Shown here one piece after another: positions 17,873 to 26,691 of a stretch of DNA of 64,000 bases. Every line of letters begins with the position of its first letter. Position 1 is the stretch's first letter. Made by a program: the position numbers and the translations under genes. This DNA comes from Burkholderiales bacterium (GTDB taxonomy: Bacteria > Pseudomonadota > Gammaproteobacteria > Burkholderiales > WYBJ01), in assembly GCA_020848435.1 (NCBI GenBank), contig JADLAC010000064.1:27652-91651 (forward strand), read 5' to 3'. The notes under the pieces are model-generated. The model saw only the letters and a program-made list of their open reading frames with translations. It was not told the origin of the DNA and made no database searches.

Positions 17873-17938
17873 GCAGCTCTACGCGCCCGTCGCCAGAGTC
17901 CCCGTACGACTGTCGCGCCAGCAGCCCGATCATAGCTT

Positions 17939-18090
17939 CACCCGCCGGTACGGCTGCGGCGAAGCATGGCAACGCTGCACACGCACCCGCTGGCGCGAAC
18001 GCGCGCGCCCCTTGCGTCCGGCGTCACGCTTCGCCCGCACCCGCCGGTGCGTACGCGCGCCCTCGCGGGCGCCGTCACGGCTCGCCGGCC
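17939..18090. repeat. Imperfect tandem repeat, about 50-base period
   Basis: Three blocks begin with CACCCGCCGG or CACCCGCTGG at 17939, 17984 and 18038. The second and third share about 50 bases with scattered differences, including GCGCGCC and GCCGTCACGG or GCGTCACGC cores. The array spans the convergent gap between rfaE2 and the acyl-CoA dehydrogenase and touches the 3' end of the latter. Unit boundaries are approximate. Confidence 0.5.
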
Positions 18091-19244
18091 CCGCGCAGGG
18101 CGCGCCGTGCCAGCGCCCAGCGATGCACTTCCGACGGCCCGTCGTAGATCCGAAAGGCGCGGATCTCGCGGAAGATCCGCTCCACCACCGTATCCTGGGT
18201 AACACCGAGACCGCCCAGGATCTGCACGCAACGATCGGCCACGCGAAACAGCGCTTCGGAGCAGATCACCTTCGCCATGCTCGATGCCGAGCCGGCGGAA
18301 GCGCCCTGGTCGAGCAGCCAGGCGCAATGCCAGACCGCCAGCCGGCATTGGTGCAGATCGAGCTCGTTGTCGGCCAGCATGAAGCCCACACCCTCGTGCT
18401 CGCCGATGGGTTTGCCGAAGGCGTGGCGTTTCGCGGCGTAGCGCCTGGCGATATCGTGCGCGCGGCAAGCCGCCCCGAGCCAGCGCATGCAATGCGTCAG
18501 GCGCGCGGGCGCAAGGCGCACTTGCGCGTACTTGAAGCCCTCGCCCGGTGCGCCGAGCACGTTCTCCACTGGTATGCGCAAGTCCTCGAAGCTCAGCACG
18601 GCATGCCCGCCGGCGAAACCCTGATCGATGGTATCGAGGATGCGCTCGATGCGAATGCCGGGCGCGCTCATGTCCGAGAGCAGCATGGTCGCGCCTTCCT
18701 CGGCGCGCGCCATGATGATCGCGAAGGCCGCGCCACGCGCGCCGGTGATGAGCCACTTGCGGCCGTTGACGACGTAGCAGTCGCCGTCGCGCCGCGCCTC
18801 GGTGCGCAGCAGATCGGGATCCGCGCCGGCGCCGGGGATCGGTTCGGTCATGGCGAAACACGAGCGCGTCTCGCCGGCGGCGAGCGGGCGCAGGAAGCGT
18901 TGCTTCTGCGCCTCGGTGGCGATCAGCTCGAGCATGTGCATATTGCCTTCGTCCGGCGCCGAGCAGTTCATCGCGATCGGACCGATGGGCGAATAGCCGG
19001 CGGCCTCGAACACGATCGCGCAGCTCACGTGATCGAGCCCGAGCCCGCCCCATTCGCGTCCTACGTGCGGCGCCAGCAAGTCCGCGGCGCGCGCGGCCGC
19101 ATTGAGCTCGCGCCGAAACCCGTCGTCCGGACCGTGCGGTCCCTGGCGCTGATCGCGCTCGAGCGGGATGATGCGCTCGCGAATGAAAGCCCCGACCCGC
19201 GCCCGCAGGGTCTCCTGCTCGGGCGATAGCGAAAAATCGATCAT
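18075..19244 (-). CDS. Acyl-CoA dehydrogenase (ACAD10/11-like)
   Basis: A 389-residue FAD-dependent acyl-CoA dehydrogenase, a soluble flavoprotein that introduces the 2,3-double bond of acyl-CoAs. N-terminal helical, middle beta and C-terminal helical domains are all present: FAMTEPIPGAGADP near residue 130, GRKWLITGARG near residue 160, and GGLGVTQDT and RIYDGPSEVHRWALARR at the end. The last motif has Asp where MCAD has its catalytic Glu (YEG), which is usual for the ACAD10/11-like group. A good ribosome site (AGGGAGA) precedes ATG 19244. Chain-length specificity cannot be told. Confidence 0.9.
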   Translation of the reverse strand: MIDFSLSPEQETLRARVGAFIRERIIPLERDQRQGPHGPDDGFRRELNAAARAADLLAPHVGREWGGLGLDHVSCAIVFEAAGYSPIGPIAMNCSAPDEGNMHMLELIATEAQKQRFLRPLAAGETRSCFAMTEPIPGAGADPDLLRTEARRDGDCYVVNGRKWLITGARGAAFAIIMARAEEGATMLLSDMSAPGIRIERILDTIDQGFAGGHAVLSFEDLRIPVENVLGAPGEGFKYAQVRLAPARLTHCMRWLGAACRAHDIARRYAAKRHAFGKPIGEHEGVGFMLADNELDLHQCRLAVWHCAWLLDQGASAGSASSMAKVICSEALFRVADRCVQILGGLGVTQDTVVERIFREIRAFRIYDGPSEVHRWALARRALRGAGEP

Positions 19245-19290
19245 GAGTGTCTCCCTTTCGATACAGATTCGTCGCGCGCGCCCACCGGGC

Positions 19291-19938
19291 TCATGCGCCC
19301 GGCGGACACGCGATAGCCTTCAGCTCGGTGCCCGCGAATGCCGCGGCGAGCTCCGTGACGCGTCCCACCAGCGCCGTGGACGGATCGGCGATCACGAGGC
19401 TCGACAAGCGCAGCAAGTCGCCGCGCTGAACGACCGCGACATTGCGCACCTTGCTCTCGCGCATGCGTGCCTGATGCGCGAGGGCGGTTTCCTCGGTCTT
19501 GAAAATGCCGAGCGAAATCGCGTTTCGCCACCGATCGTCGGTGACCACGCTGGCGTCGCGCACGCCCAGCTCGTCGAGCTCGCGCAGCCGGCGTTCGGCT
19601 TCGTCGCGCGATCGCAGCGGCGTGACATAGACCCACCATGCGGCCACGCGGCCGAGCTCGCGTACCCGGCTCTTCACCTGCTGCTTGGCGAGCAGCTCCT
19701 GCGCACGCTCGAGCTCCGCGGCGGCGAAGTTGCCCCATTCGAGACAGGCAGCCGGCGCGGGCTTCGCACCCGTCGCGGGCGCAGGCGATGACTCGATACG
19801 CGGCAGCGCTTTCACGCGCTCCGGGTTGAGCTCCAAGGCGCGGATATCGGGCATCACCACCAGCGGCAAGGGCCTGAACGCGAGATATGCGCCCAGCGCG
19901 AGGTTGGCGAGGAGCAGCAGCAAGGCCAACCAACGCAC
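19291..19938 (-). CDS. SPOR-domain protein with N-terminal membrane anchor
   Basis: A 215-residue protein with one membrane segment at residues 3-19 and a periplasmic remainder. About residues 62-135 resemble a SPOR peptidoglycan-binding domain (CLEWGNFAAAELERAQELL, WWVYVTPLRSRDEAERRLREL, ISLGIFKTEETA). SPOR domains bind denuded glycan strands at division sites, so a septal role is possible. The GTG start follows the coaX TGA directly. It is the third gene of the birA-coaX operon, an arrangement I recognise from other Betaproteobacteria. Confidence 0.8.
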   Translation of the reverse strand: MRWLALLLLLANLALGAYLAFRPLPLVVMPDIRALELNPERVKALPRIESSPAPATGAKPAPAACLEWGNFAAAELERAQELLAKQQVKSRVRELGRVAAWWVYVTPLRSRDEAERRLRELDELGVRDASVVTDDRWRNAISLGIFKTEETALAHQARMRESKVRNVAVVQRGDLLRLSSLVIADPSTALVGRVTELAAAFAGTELKAIACPPGA

Positions 19939-20664
19939 TCAGTCGCCCTCCTCGGCAATGGCAGCGATGCCTTCGAGCACGAGATGCTCCACCAGCAGCG
20001 TATCGAGGCCCAGCAGCGGTCGCAGCTCGCGCGCATTGCCGCCGCTCAGAACCACGCGCAGCGCGTCGTGACCGCTTTCGCGCATGAACGACGCCATGCG
20101 CTCGATCGCCCCGGCCGCGGCATGTACGGCCCCGCTGGTGATGGCATCGCCGGTGTTGGCGGGAAAGAAACGCACCGCGCCGGGCTGCAATGCAAGACCG
20201 GCGGTGTGCTCGTCCAACGCACGGCGCATGAGCGCGATACCCGGCACGATGATGCCGCCGAGGAACAGACCCTCCTCGGTCAAGGCATCAACGGTAAGTG
20301 CCGTGCCGGCATTGACCACGAGGCACGTCCCGGGATAAAGGCGATGGGCGCCGATCAACGCGGCCCAGCGATCGCAACCCAGTTGCGCCGGATCGTCATA
20401 GCCGGATCGCACGCCGCATTGCGCGGCTCGGCTGGCGAGGAATTGCGGCGTGCTGCCGCGCCCGCCGAGCGCCTGTTCGATGCTCGAGCGAACCGCCGAG
20501 CCAGCGACATTGGCCACCAGAATCCGTTCGAAGCTCGAGCTGCCGAGCGCCTTGGCCAGGCTCCCGCGCTCGCCGGTGGCGCAGCTTCCGATGTCGATCC
20601 ATGCGCCGGCTTCGCGCTTGCCCCACTTGATGCGGGTGTTGCCGGCGTCGATCGCGAGCATCAT
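19939..20664 (-). CDS. coaX: CoaX, type III pantothenate kinase
   Basis: Type III pantothenate kinase phosphorylates pantothenate in the first step of coenzyme A synthesis. The 241-residue product belongs to the ASKHA fold, with MLAIDAGNTRIKWG at the N-terminus, GCDRWAALIGA near residue 100 and VVNAGTALTVDAL near residue 117. ATG 20664 overlaps the birA stop by four bases and fits the conserved N-terminus; upstream in-frame starts lie inside birA. A birA-coaX pair is common in Betaproteobacteria. Confidence 0.95.
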   Translation of the reverse strand: MMLAIDAGNTRIKWGKREAGAWIDIGSCATGERGSLAKALGSSSFERILVANVAGSAVRSSIEQALGGRGSTPQFLASRAAQCGVRSGYDDPAQLGCDRWAALIGAHRLYPGTCLVVNAGTALTVDALTEEGLFLGGIIVPGIALMRRALDEHTAGLALQPGAVRFFPANTGDAITSGAVHAAAGAIERMASFMRESGHDALRVVLSGGNARELRPLLGLDTLLVEHLVLEGIAAIAEEGD

Positions 20665-21659
20665 GGTTGAGCCCGCAGCGATACATCGCCCGCGTGCAGG
20701 GCGCGCACCCCGTCCGGGGTCGAGAGCAGCAGGCGCGCGTCCGCGTCGATGCCCAAGGCGATGCCATCGATGCGCTCTCCGTCGGGCAGCGTCAAGCGCA
20801 CCGCGCGATCCTGGTGAACGTGATAGCTGCTCCACTCGGAGCGCAGCGGCGCGAATCCCCGCGCGTCGAACAAGCGCAGCACATCGACCAGCGCGCGCAG
20901 GATATCGATCAGCCAATCGCTGCGCGAACGCGCTGCCGCCGCGACAGCGCCGAGATCGGCGGCCGGCTGGTCGATGCGGCGTTTCTCGTCATCACCGAGG
21001 CGCACGTTGAGCCCGACGCCGATCACGGCGAGGCACGGTCCCAGGGCGTCGCCGCGCACTTCGATCAGGATGCCGCCCAGCTTGCATTCGTGCCACAGCA
21101 GGTCGTTGGGCCACTTCAACTGCGCGTCCACGGCATGCTCGCGCAAGGCGCGCACGATCGCTACACCGGTCGCGAGGCTCAGGCCGGCGAGGCCCGCGAT
21201 CGGCTTGTCGAAACGCCACAGCAACGAGAACGTCAGCGCGCTCGCGAGCCCGGAATGCCAGGGCCGTCCGAGACGGCCGCGACCGTGGGTTTGCATCTCC
21301 GCGGCGAGCACGGTTCCGCTGGGCGCGCCCGCTTCGGCCAGGATCAGCATCTGCGCATTGGTGGAAGGGCAACAGTCGCGCACACGAACGCTCAATCCGG
21401 CGGCGGCGACGGCCGCATGAATACGTTCCGCGTCCAGCCAATCGAGCCGATCGCGCAAGCGGTAGCCGCGGCCGTGAACGCGTTGAACGCGTACGCCGGC
21501 CGCTCGCGCTTCGTTCAGCGCATTCCAGATCGAGCCTCGGGACACCGCGAGGCCGCGCGCGAGCGTCTGCCCGGAATGGAGCTCCCCGTCGGCCAGCCGC
21601 CGCAACACGGCAAATGTGAGCGTACGCACGCCGGCCGAGAATAGGCAGGTCGAGGCCAC
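20661..21659 (-). CDS. birA: BirA, biotin protein ligase and biotin operon repressor
   Basis: BirA biotinylates the acetyl-CoA carboxylase carrier protein and, in two-domain forms, represses biotin genes. The 332-residue protein has an N-terminal winged helix (SGQTLARGLAVSRGSIWNAL), a catalytic domain with THGRGRLGRPWHSG near residue 125 and LKWPNDLLW near residue 180, and a small C-terminal SH3-like domain. The helix suggests the regulatory, bifunctional form. The GTG at 21659 gives the longest product; a GTG ten codons later (21629) is an alternative. Confidence 0.93.
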   Translation of the reverse strand: MASTCLFSAGVRTLTFAVLRRLADGELHSGQTLARGLAVSRGSIWNALNEARAAGVRVQRVHGRGYRLRDRLDWLDAERIHAAVAAAGLSVRVRDCCPSTNAQMLILAEAGAPSGTVLAAEMQTHGRGRLGRPWHSGLASALTFSLLWRFDKPIAGLAGLSLATGVAIVRALREHAVDAQLKWPNDLLWHECKLGGILIEVRGDALGPCLAVIGVGLNVRLGDDEKRRIDQPAADLGAVAAAARSRSDWLIDILRALVDVLRLFDARGFAPLRSEWSSYHVHQDRAVRLTLPDGERIDGIALGIDADARLLLSTPDGVRALHAGDVSLRAQP

Positions 21660-21988
21660 AAGTAAAGGGCGAGTCTTCTCCGGCGGGATATGGCGGCTGA
21701 GCGGCGAGCGTGTTTCTAACGCAGTATGAGTCTGAAGCGGACGCTGAGACCGATGGTCTCTTCCAACACTGCGCCTGAGCGCTGCCCGTGTGTCCGGCGC
21801 CGTACGAGCCTGAAACCGAAGCTAGAATGGATCAGGCCAGGGGGCGAGCGCACATGAAATGGCAGCGCTCGCGCAGCCATGCCATGGGGCATTCGATCAG
21901 CGCCGCTGGAACTTATGGCATGCGCGCGCAGTCCGTTTCGTTTCCCTGCCGATCGATCGCAGGCGAATCGTCATTCAAGGACCGGCCG
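21660..21988 (+). other. Divergent intergenic region, birA / DUF456 gene
   Basis: About 330 bases with no convincing gene. Two similar 22-base stretches, starting GTATGAGTCTGAAG near 21725 and GTACGAGCCTGAAA near 21802, form an imperfect direct repeat. A TAGAAT (-10-like) hexamer lies at 21823-21828 without a clear -35 element. Promoters for both flanking genes must lie here. Confidence 0.4.
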
Positions 21989-22504
21989 ATGGACGTCTCA
22001 CCCGACCTGTGGCTCTGGCTGCTCGCGTTCGGCCTCATGTCCATGGGTGTGGCCGGTACCGTGCTGCCGGCGCTGCCCGGTCCGCCGCTCGTGTTCGGCG
22101 GCATGTTGGTCGCGGCCTGGATCGACGGCTTCCAAAGGGTCGGCTATGTCACCTTGATCATCCTGGGAGTGATCACGCTGTGCACCGTCGTGATCGATCT
22201 GCTCGCCGCGGTCGCGGGCGCCAAGCGTCTCGGCGCAAGCCGCCGCGCGCTGATCGGCGCGGGACTCGGGACCGTGCTCGGCCTGTTCCTGGGGATCGTC
22301 GGCCTGGTGTTCGGGCCGTTCATCGGCGCGCTCGCCGGTGAGCTGAGCGCCCGGCGCGATCTCGTGGCTGCCGGTCGAGTCGCCTTCGGCGCGTGGCTCG
22401 GCGTGCTGCTCGCCATGGTGCTGAAGCTGGGGTTGGTGTTCGCCATGCTGGGCATCTTCACCTTGGCGTACTTCTTTTCCAGCAATCGGTTCGCGGTCGT
22501 GTAG
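21989..22504 (+). CDS. DUF456-family integral membrane protein
   Basis: A 171-residue hydrophobic protein with about five membrane segments and glycine-rich turns (GVAGTVLPALPGPPLVFGGML near the start, GAGLGTVLGLFLGIVGLVFG in the middle). It matches the DUF456 family, for which no function is established. ATG 21989 begins the family homology; earlier in-frame ATGs would add a non-hydrophobic tail of low plausibility. The stop codon is the first three bases of a dispersed repeat. Confidence 0.8.
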   Translation: MDVSPDLWLWLLAFGLMSMGVAGTVLPALPGPPLVFGGMLVAAWIDGFQRVGYVTLIILGVITLCTVVIDLLAAVAGAKRLGASRRALIGAGLGTVLGLFLGIVGLVFGPFIGALAGELSARRDLVAAGRVAFGAWLGVLLAMVLKLGLVFAMLGIFTLAYFFSSNRFAVV

Positions 22505-22525
22505 TGCCCTGAGTCCCAGGAATCG
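22502..22525 (+). repeat. Dispersed repeat copy (TAGTGYCCTGAGTCC family)
   Basis: The stretch beginning TAGTGCCCTGAGTCCC starts exactly at the TAG stop of the DUF456 gene. It resembles TAGTGTCCTGAGTCCG at 63875 and GTGTCTGAGTCCGAGG at 27757. Nature unknown; possibly a short repetitive extragenic element. Confidence 0.45.
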
Positions 22526-22651
22526 AGCCGCAACTGCGCTTCGAATCGTGCGGCGAATTTCGCACTGAGCACACCACGGTCGGCGGGCCCGCCGCGCTCC
22601 TTCGGTAGAATGCACAGCTTGCCTGCGATGAAGGAACAGGACCTTGTGCTC

Positions 22652-24442
22652 ATGAGCTCCAAGCCGACCCATGAAGACCGAGCGAGCGCCTCCGGCGAGG
22701 GCCATGCGCAGCCTGCCGCGGTGTCGAACTTCCTGCGCGCCGTGATCGAGAACGACTTGCGCGCGGGCCGCTATGCCGCGCGCCGCTGGGGTGGCACGCC
22801 AGGCCCGGCGGCCACTCATGCCGGCGCAGCGCCGGATCCGTGGCCGGTGCGTACCCGCTTCCCGCCCGAGCCCAACGGCTATCTTCATTTCGGCCATGCC
22901 AAGTCGATCTGCCTCAACTTCGGCCTGGCGCGCGACTACGGCGGCGTATGCCACATGCGCTTCGACGACACCAATCCGACCAAGGAAGAGCAGGAATACG
23001 TCGACTCGATCCTGGACGCGGTGCGCTGGCTCGGCTTCGACTGGGGCAAGCACTTGTACTATGCATCGGACTACTTCCGGACGCTGTACGAGTTCGCCGA
23101 AGCGTTCATCGAACACGGCTATGCATACGTCGACAGCCAGAGCGCCGAAGCGATGCGCGCGAGCCGCGGCACGCTGACCGAGCCGGGGTGCGACAGCCCC
23201 TACCGCGAGCGCTCGGCGCAGGAAAGCCTCGACTTGTTCCGGCGCATGAAGGCGGGCGAGTTCGCCGACGGCACGCACGTATTGCGGCTGAAGATCGACA
23301 TGGCTTCCGCCAACATCAACCTGCGGGACCCGGCCATCTACCGCATTCGTCACGCGCACCATCATCGCACCGGCGATGCCTGGTGCGTGTACCCGCTGTA
23401 CGACTATGCCCATTGCATCTCCGATGCGCTGGAGAACATCACCCACTCGATCTGCACCCTGGAGTTCGAGAACAACCGGGCGCTGTACGACTGGATCGTG
23501 GAGAAGCTCGCCGACTTCGGCCTGCTCGCGCATCCGCTGCCGCGCCAGTACGAGTTCGCCCGCCTGAATCTCACCTACGTGGTGCTCTCGAAGCGCAAGC
23601 TGATCCAGCTCGTGGAAGACAAGCACGTCGAGGGCTGGGACGATCCGCGCATGCCGACCCTGGTCGGGGCACGCCGCCGCGGCTACACGCCCGAGGGGTT
23701 TCGCGCCTTCGCCGAGCGCATCGGCGTCTCCAAAGCAGATTCCTCGATCGACCTGTCGGTGCTCGAAGAATGCATGCGCGAGCATCTGAACGAGAGCGCG
23801 CCCCGGCGCATCGCGGTGCTCGACCCGCTCAAGCTCGTCATCGACAACTATCCCGAGGACGCCGAGGAAAACTGTGAGGCGCCCAACCACCCGCAGAAGC
23901 CCGAGTGGGGCAGGCGCGCGCTGCCGTTCTCGCGCGAGCTGTGGATCGAACGCGAGGATTTCGCCGAGCAGCCGCCCAAGGGCTATTTTCGGCTGTTCCC
24001 GGGAAACCGCGTGCGGCTGCGCTACGGCTACGTGGTCGAATGCACGGGCTGCGACAAGGACGCCGCGGGAAATATCATGACGGTGCGCTGCAGCTACTTT
24101 CCGGACTCGAAATCCGGCACGCCCGGCGCGAATGCCTACAAGGTGAAAGGCAACATCCATTGGCTCAGCGCGCGGCATGCCTACGCAGCGCCGATTCGGC
24201 TCTACGACCGGCTGTTCAAGACCCCGCATCCGGGTGCCGCCGAGGATTTCGTTGCCGAGCTCAATCCCGATTCCATGCGCCAGTCGAGCGCGCAAGTCGA
24301 ACCGGCGCTGCGCGAGGCGCAACCCGAAGCACGCTTTCAGTTCGAGCGCCACGGCTACTTCGTCGCCGATCGCGTCGACAGCCGCGCCGGCGCGCCGGTG
24401 TTCAACCGCGCGGTCGGTTTGAAAGACTCTTGGAGGGGTTGA
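22652..24442 (+). CDS. glnS: GlnS, glutaminyl-tRNA synthetase
   Basis: GlnRS charges tRNA-Gln directly, so this organism need not rely on the amidotransferase route for glutamine. From ATG 22652 the protein is 596 residues. It has the class I HIGH motif in PNGYLHFGHAKS, the KMSKS-like VLSKRKL, and the GlnRS-specific C-terminal anticodon-binding beta barrels. The start preceded by an AGGA is preferred; in-frame ATGs at 22628 and 22610 are possible. It ends one base from the convergent NHL gene. Confidence 0.94.
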   Translation: MSSKPTHEDRASASGEGHAQPAAVSNFLRAVIENDLRAGRYAARRWGGTPGPAATHAGAAPDPWPVRTRFPPEPNGYLHFGHAKSICLNFGLARDYGGVCHMRFDDTNPTKEEQEYVDSILDAVRWLGFDWGKHLYYASDYFRTLYEFAEAFIEHGYAYVDSQSAEAMRASRGTLTEPGCDSPYRERSAQESLDLFRRMKAGEFADGTHVLRLKIDMASANINLRDPAIYRIRHAHHHRTGDAWCVYPLYDYAHCISDALENITHSICTLEFENNRALYDWIVEKLADFGLLAHPLPRQYEFARLNLTYVVLSKRKLIQLVEDKHVEGWDDPRMPTLVGARRRGYTPEGFRAFAERIGVSKADSSIDLSVLEECMREHLNESAPRRIAVLDPLKLVIDNYPEDAEENCEAPNHPQKPEWGRRALPFSRELWIEREDFAEQPPKGYFRLFPGNRVRLRYGYVVECTGCDKDAAGNIMTVRCSYFPDSKSGTPGANAYKVKGNIHWLSARHAYAAPIRLYDRLFKTPHPGAAEDFVAELNPDSMRQSSAQVEPALREAQPEARFQFERHGYFVADRVDSRAGAPVFNRAVGLKDSWRG

Positions 24443-24443
24443 G

Positions 24444-25409
24444 CTACTCCACCCGTTCGAGCTTCTGCAGGCTGCGCAGCCGCTTCGGCACCGGCTCGCC
24501 GGGATGGGTATTGCCGAAGTTGGTGTAAGAGACTTCGCCCACGTAGATGTCGCCGCGCGAATCGATGGTCACGCCGTGCGGCGCGAGAAACTTGCCGGGC
24601 TCCTGGCCGGGGCCCTGCTCGCCGCCCAGGCGCGCGATCCGATTGCCCTGCTGGTCGACCAGCGTCAGGCGCGGCCCCAGGTTCGGCACCCGCAGGTTCA
24701 CCTTCATGCCGGGGCCCAGCTCGCCAATGAGGAACTCCGGTCGCGCCGCGCGCTGGCAATACAGTCCGCACGGCCGGTGCAGGTTGTTCCACTGCGCTTC
24801 GTACTTGCCGTTGCCGTCGAAAACCTGCACGCGATGGTTCTCGCGATCGGCCACATAGACCCAGCCCTCGGCATCGGTGACGATGTTGTGCACGATGTTG
24901 AATTGGCCCGGATCACTGCCCGGCTCGCCCCACGAGAACATGAGCTTGCCGTCGGGCGAGTACTTGTGCACGCGGGCATTGCCGTAGCCGTCGGAGACGT
25001 AGATTTCGCCCCGCGGCGAGAGCGCGGTGTGGGTGCAGCGGTGAAACGGCTCGCCGCTCATGTACGGCGCGGGCTTGCCCGCGATGCCGAGCGTCATCAG
25101 CACCTTGCCTTCGGGGGTGCACTTGCGCACCGTATGGTCGCCGTCGTCGGTGAGGTAGAGCAGGTCATCGGCATCGATGTAAATGCCATGCGCGCGAGGG
25201 AACAAGCCCTCGCCCCAGGTACGCAACAGCTTGCCGTCGCGGTCGAACACGAGCATGGGATGTGCGCCGCGGTTGAACACGTAGACCCGATCGCGGCTAT
25301 CGACCGCGACCCCGCCCACGTCGCTCGTGAGCTCCAGCTCGGGCGGGAGCTTGGCCCAATCCTCGAGCACGCGATAACGATGCGATCCGCTGCCAAGTAT
25401 CACGGACAT
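24444..25409 (-). CDS. NHL-repeat beta-propeller protein
   Basis: A 321-residue protein without an obvious signal peptide. Five or six NHL/SMP-30-like repeats can be followed (GGVAVDSRDRVYVFNRG, HGIYIDADDLLYLTDDG, HTALSPRGEIYVSDGYGNAR, HNIVTDAEGWVYVADRENHR, HGVTIDSRGDIYVGEV). It resembles peptidylglycine-amidating-lyase-like and lactonase-like propellers. The reaction is unknown. A good ribosome site (AGGAG) precedes ATG 25409. The next gene upstream, 205 bases away, encodes a Bug receptor, so a catabolic role is conceivable. Confidence 0.75.
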   Translation of the reverse strand: MSVILGSGSHRYRVLEDWAKLPPELELTSDVGGVAVDSRDRVYVFNRGAHPMLVFDRDGKLLRTWGEGLFPRAHGIYIDADDLLYLTDDGDHTVRKCTPEGKVLMTLGIAGKPAPYMSGEPFHRCTHTALSPRGEIYVSDGYGNARVHKYSPDGKLMFSWGEPGSDPGQFNIVHNIVTDAEGWVYVADRENHRVQVFDGNGKYEAQWNNLHRPCGLYCQRAARPEFLIGELGPGMKVNLRVPNLGPRLTLVDQQGNRIARLGGEQGPGQEPGKFLAPHGVTIDSRGDIYVGEVSYTNFGNTHPGEPVPKRLRSLQKLERVE

Positions 25410-25614
25410 GTGCGAGCTCCTGTCATCAATTTAGGGCCAATATTGTGCGTTCGCGGCGTGCCTGACAAGCCTGCGGCGCAGTCGGCGCTAGCGCCGGTAA
25501 GAGCGTCGTGATGCTCGCGGGGCGGCGAGCCCGTCCTGCTCGATCGCCCCCGGCGTCCGCGCATGCGCGGGGATGCACCGCAGCGGCCGTCGCAGCACGC
25601 CATCACGCTCGGCT

Positions 25615-26580
25615 TCATTCCGGCCGCAAGCCCGCCACCTTCACCGCGCGCGCCCAATTGGGACAGTCCGCGTGCACGAACCGGGTGAATTCCTCGACCG
25701 TCATGGGCTGAGGATTCGAGCCCTGCGCGATCAGCAGCTTTCTCAGCTCATCGCCCTTGAGCGCGGCGTTGATCGCGCCGTTGAGGCGCTCGACGATGTC
25801 GCGCGGCACCTTGCTCTGGGTGAGGATGCCGTACCAGGTGCCGATGTACTCGTACCCCGGCAGCGCCTCGGCGACGGTGGCCACTTCGGGGAACACATTG
25901 GAGCGTTCCGCGGCGGCGACGCCGAGCACCTTGATCTTCCCGCCCCTGACGAGCGGCACCATGCCGGGAATGCTGCCCATGTGCATCTGCACGCGCCCGC
26001 CGAGGAGGTCGGTCATCGCCAGCGCCCCGCCCTTGTAGGGCACGTGCACGAGATCGATGCCAGCGCGCGCCTTCAGCAATTCGATGCCCAGGTGCTGCGG
26101 GCTGCCCAAGCCGGCCGACGCATAGCTCAGCTGTCCCGGACGCAGCCGTGCGAGCGCCACCAGCTCCGCCACCGTGTTGGCGGCAAAACCGGGCGCGGCG
26201 ACCAGGATCTGCGGATTCAACACCAGTCGCGCGACCGGCGCGAAATCGCGCCGGGTGTCGTACGGCACCTTGCGCTGCATGGCGGGAGAAATGCAAAGCG
26301 CGGCCGGCGTGCCGAAGAACAACGTGTAGCCATCGGCTAGGGCGTGCGCGGCGAGATCGGCGGCGATGATGCCACCTGCGCCGGCGCGGTTTTCCACCAC
26401 CACCGGCTGGCCGAAGGCATCGCCGAGCCGTTGCCCGATGAGACGCGCGGTGTAATCGGTCGAGGCTCCCGGCGGATAAGGCACGATGATGCGAAGCGGC
26501 CGATTCGGATATGGCTGAGCGTGGCTTCCCGCCGCGAGTGTCGCGAGCACGATGACCGCATAGCCGCGCGCGAACGCCAT
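25615..26580 (-). CDS. Bug-family tripartite tricarboxylate transport receptor
   Basis: A 321-residue periplasmic solute receptor of the Bug (TctC-like) family, with a signal peptide ending near SHAQ and PNRPLRIIVPYPPGASTDYTARLIG at the mature N-terminus. Other family motifs are VVENRAGAGG, VPYKGGALAMTDLLGG and PEVATVAEALPGYE. Such receptors bind carboxylates and deliver them to TctAB permeases; no permease gene lies in this window. ATG 26580 starts the signal peptide; a longer frame is less likely. Orphan Bug genes are abundant in Bordetella-like and Cupriavidus-like genomes. Confidence 0.9.
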   Translation of the reverse strand: MAFARGYAVIVLATLAAGSHAQPYPNRPLRIIVPYPPGASTDYTARLIGQRLGDAFGQPVVVENRAGAGGIIAADLAAHALADGYTLFFGTPAALCISPAMQRKVPYDTRRDFAPVARLVLNPQILVAAPGFAANTVAELVALARLRPGQLSYASAGLGSPQHLGIELLKARAGIDLVHVPYKGGALAMTDLLGGRVQMHMGSIPGMVPLVRGGKIKVLGVAAAERSNVFPEVATVAEALPGYEYIGTWYGILTQSKVPRDIVERLNGAINAALKGDELRKLLIAQGSNPQPMTVEEFTRFVHADCPNWARAVKVAGLRPE

Positions 26581-26691
26581 GACCTGCTCCTGTGCTGACG
26601 CTAACTGGCCCGAGCCGCACGCATCGCGTTGGGGCAATCGGCCATCGACGCGCTTACGCTGGCGCCGGCATTGCTTTCGACCGCCGCGAGA

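Noticed and set aside
18075..19244. Loss of the catalytic base in the acyl-CoA dehydrogenase (YDG in place of YEG)
   Set aside because: Asp at this position is usual in the ACAD10/11-like subfamily, so it is not evidence of inactivation.
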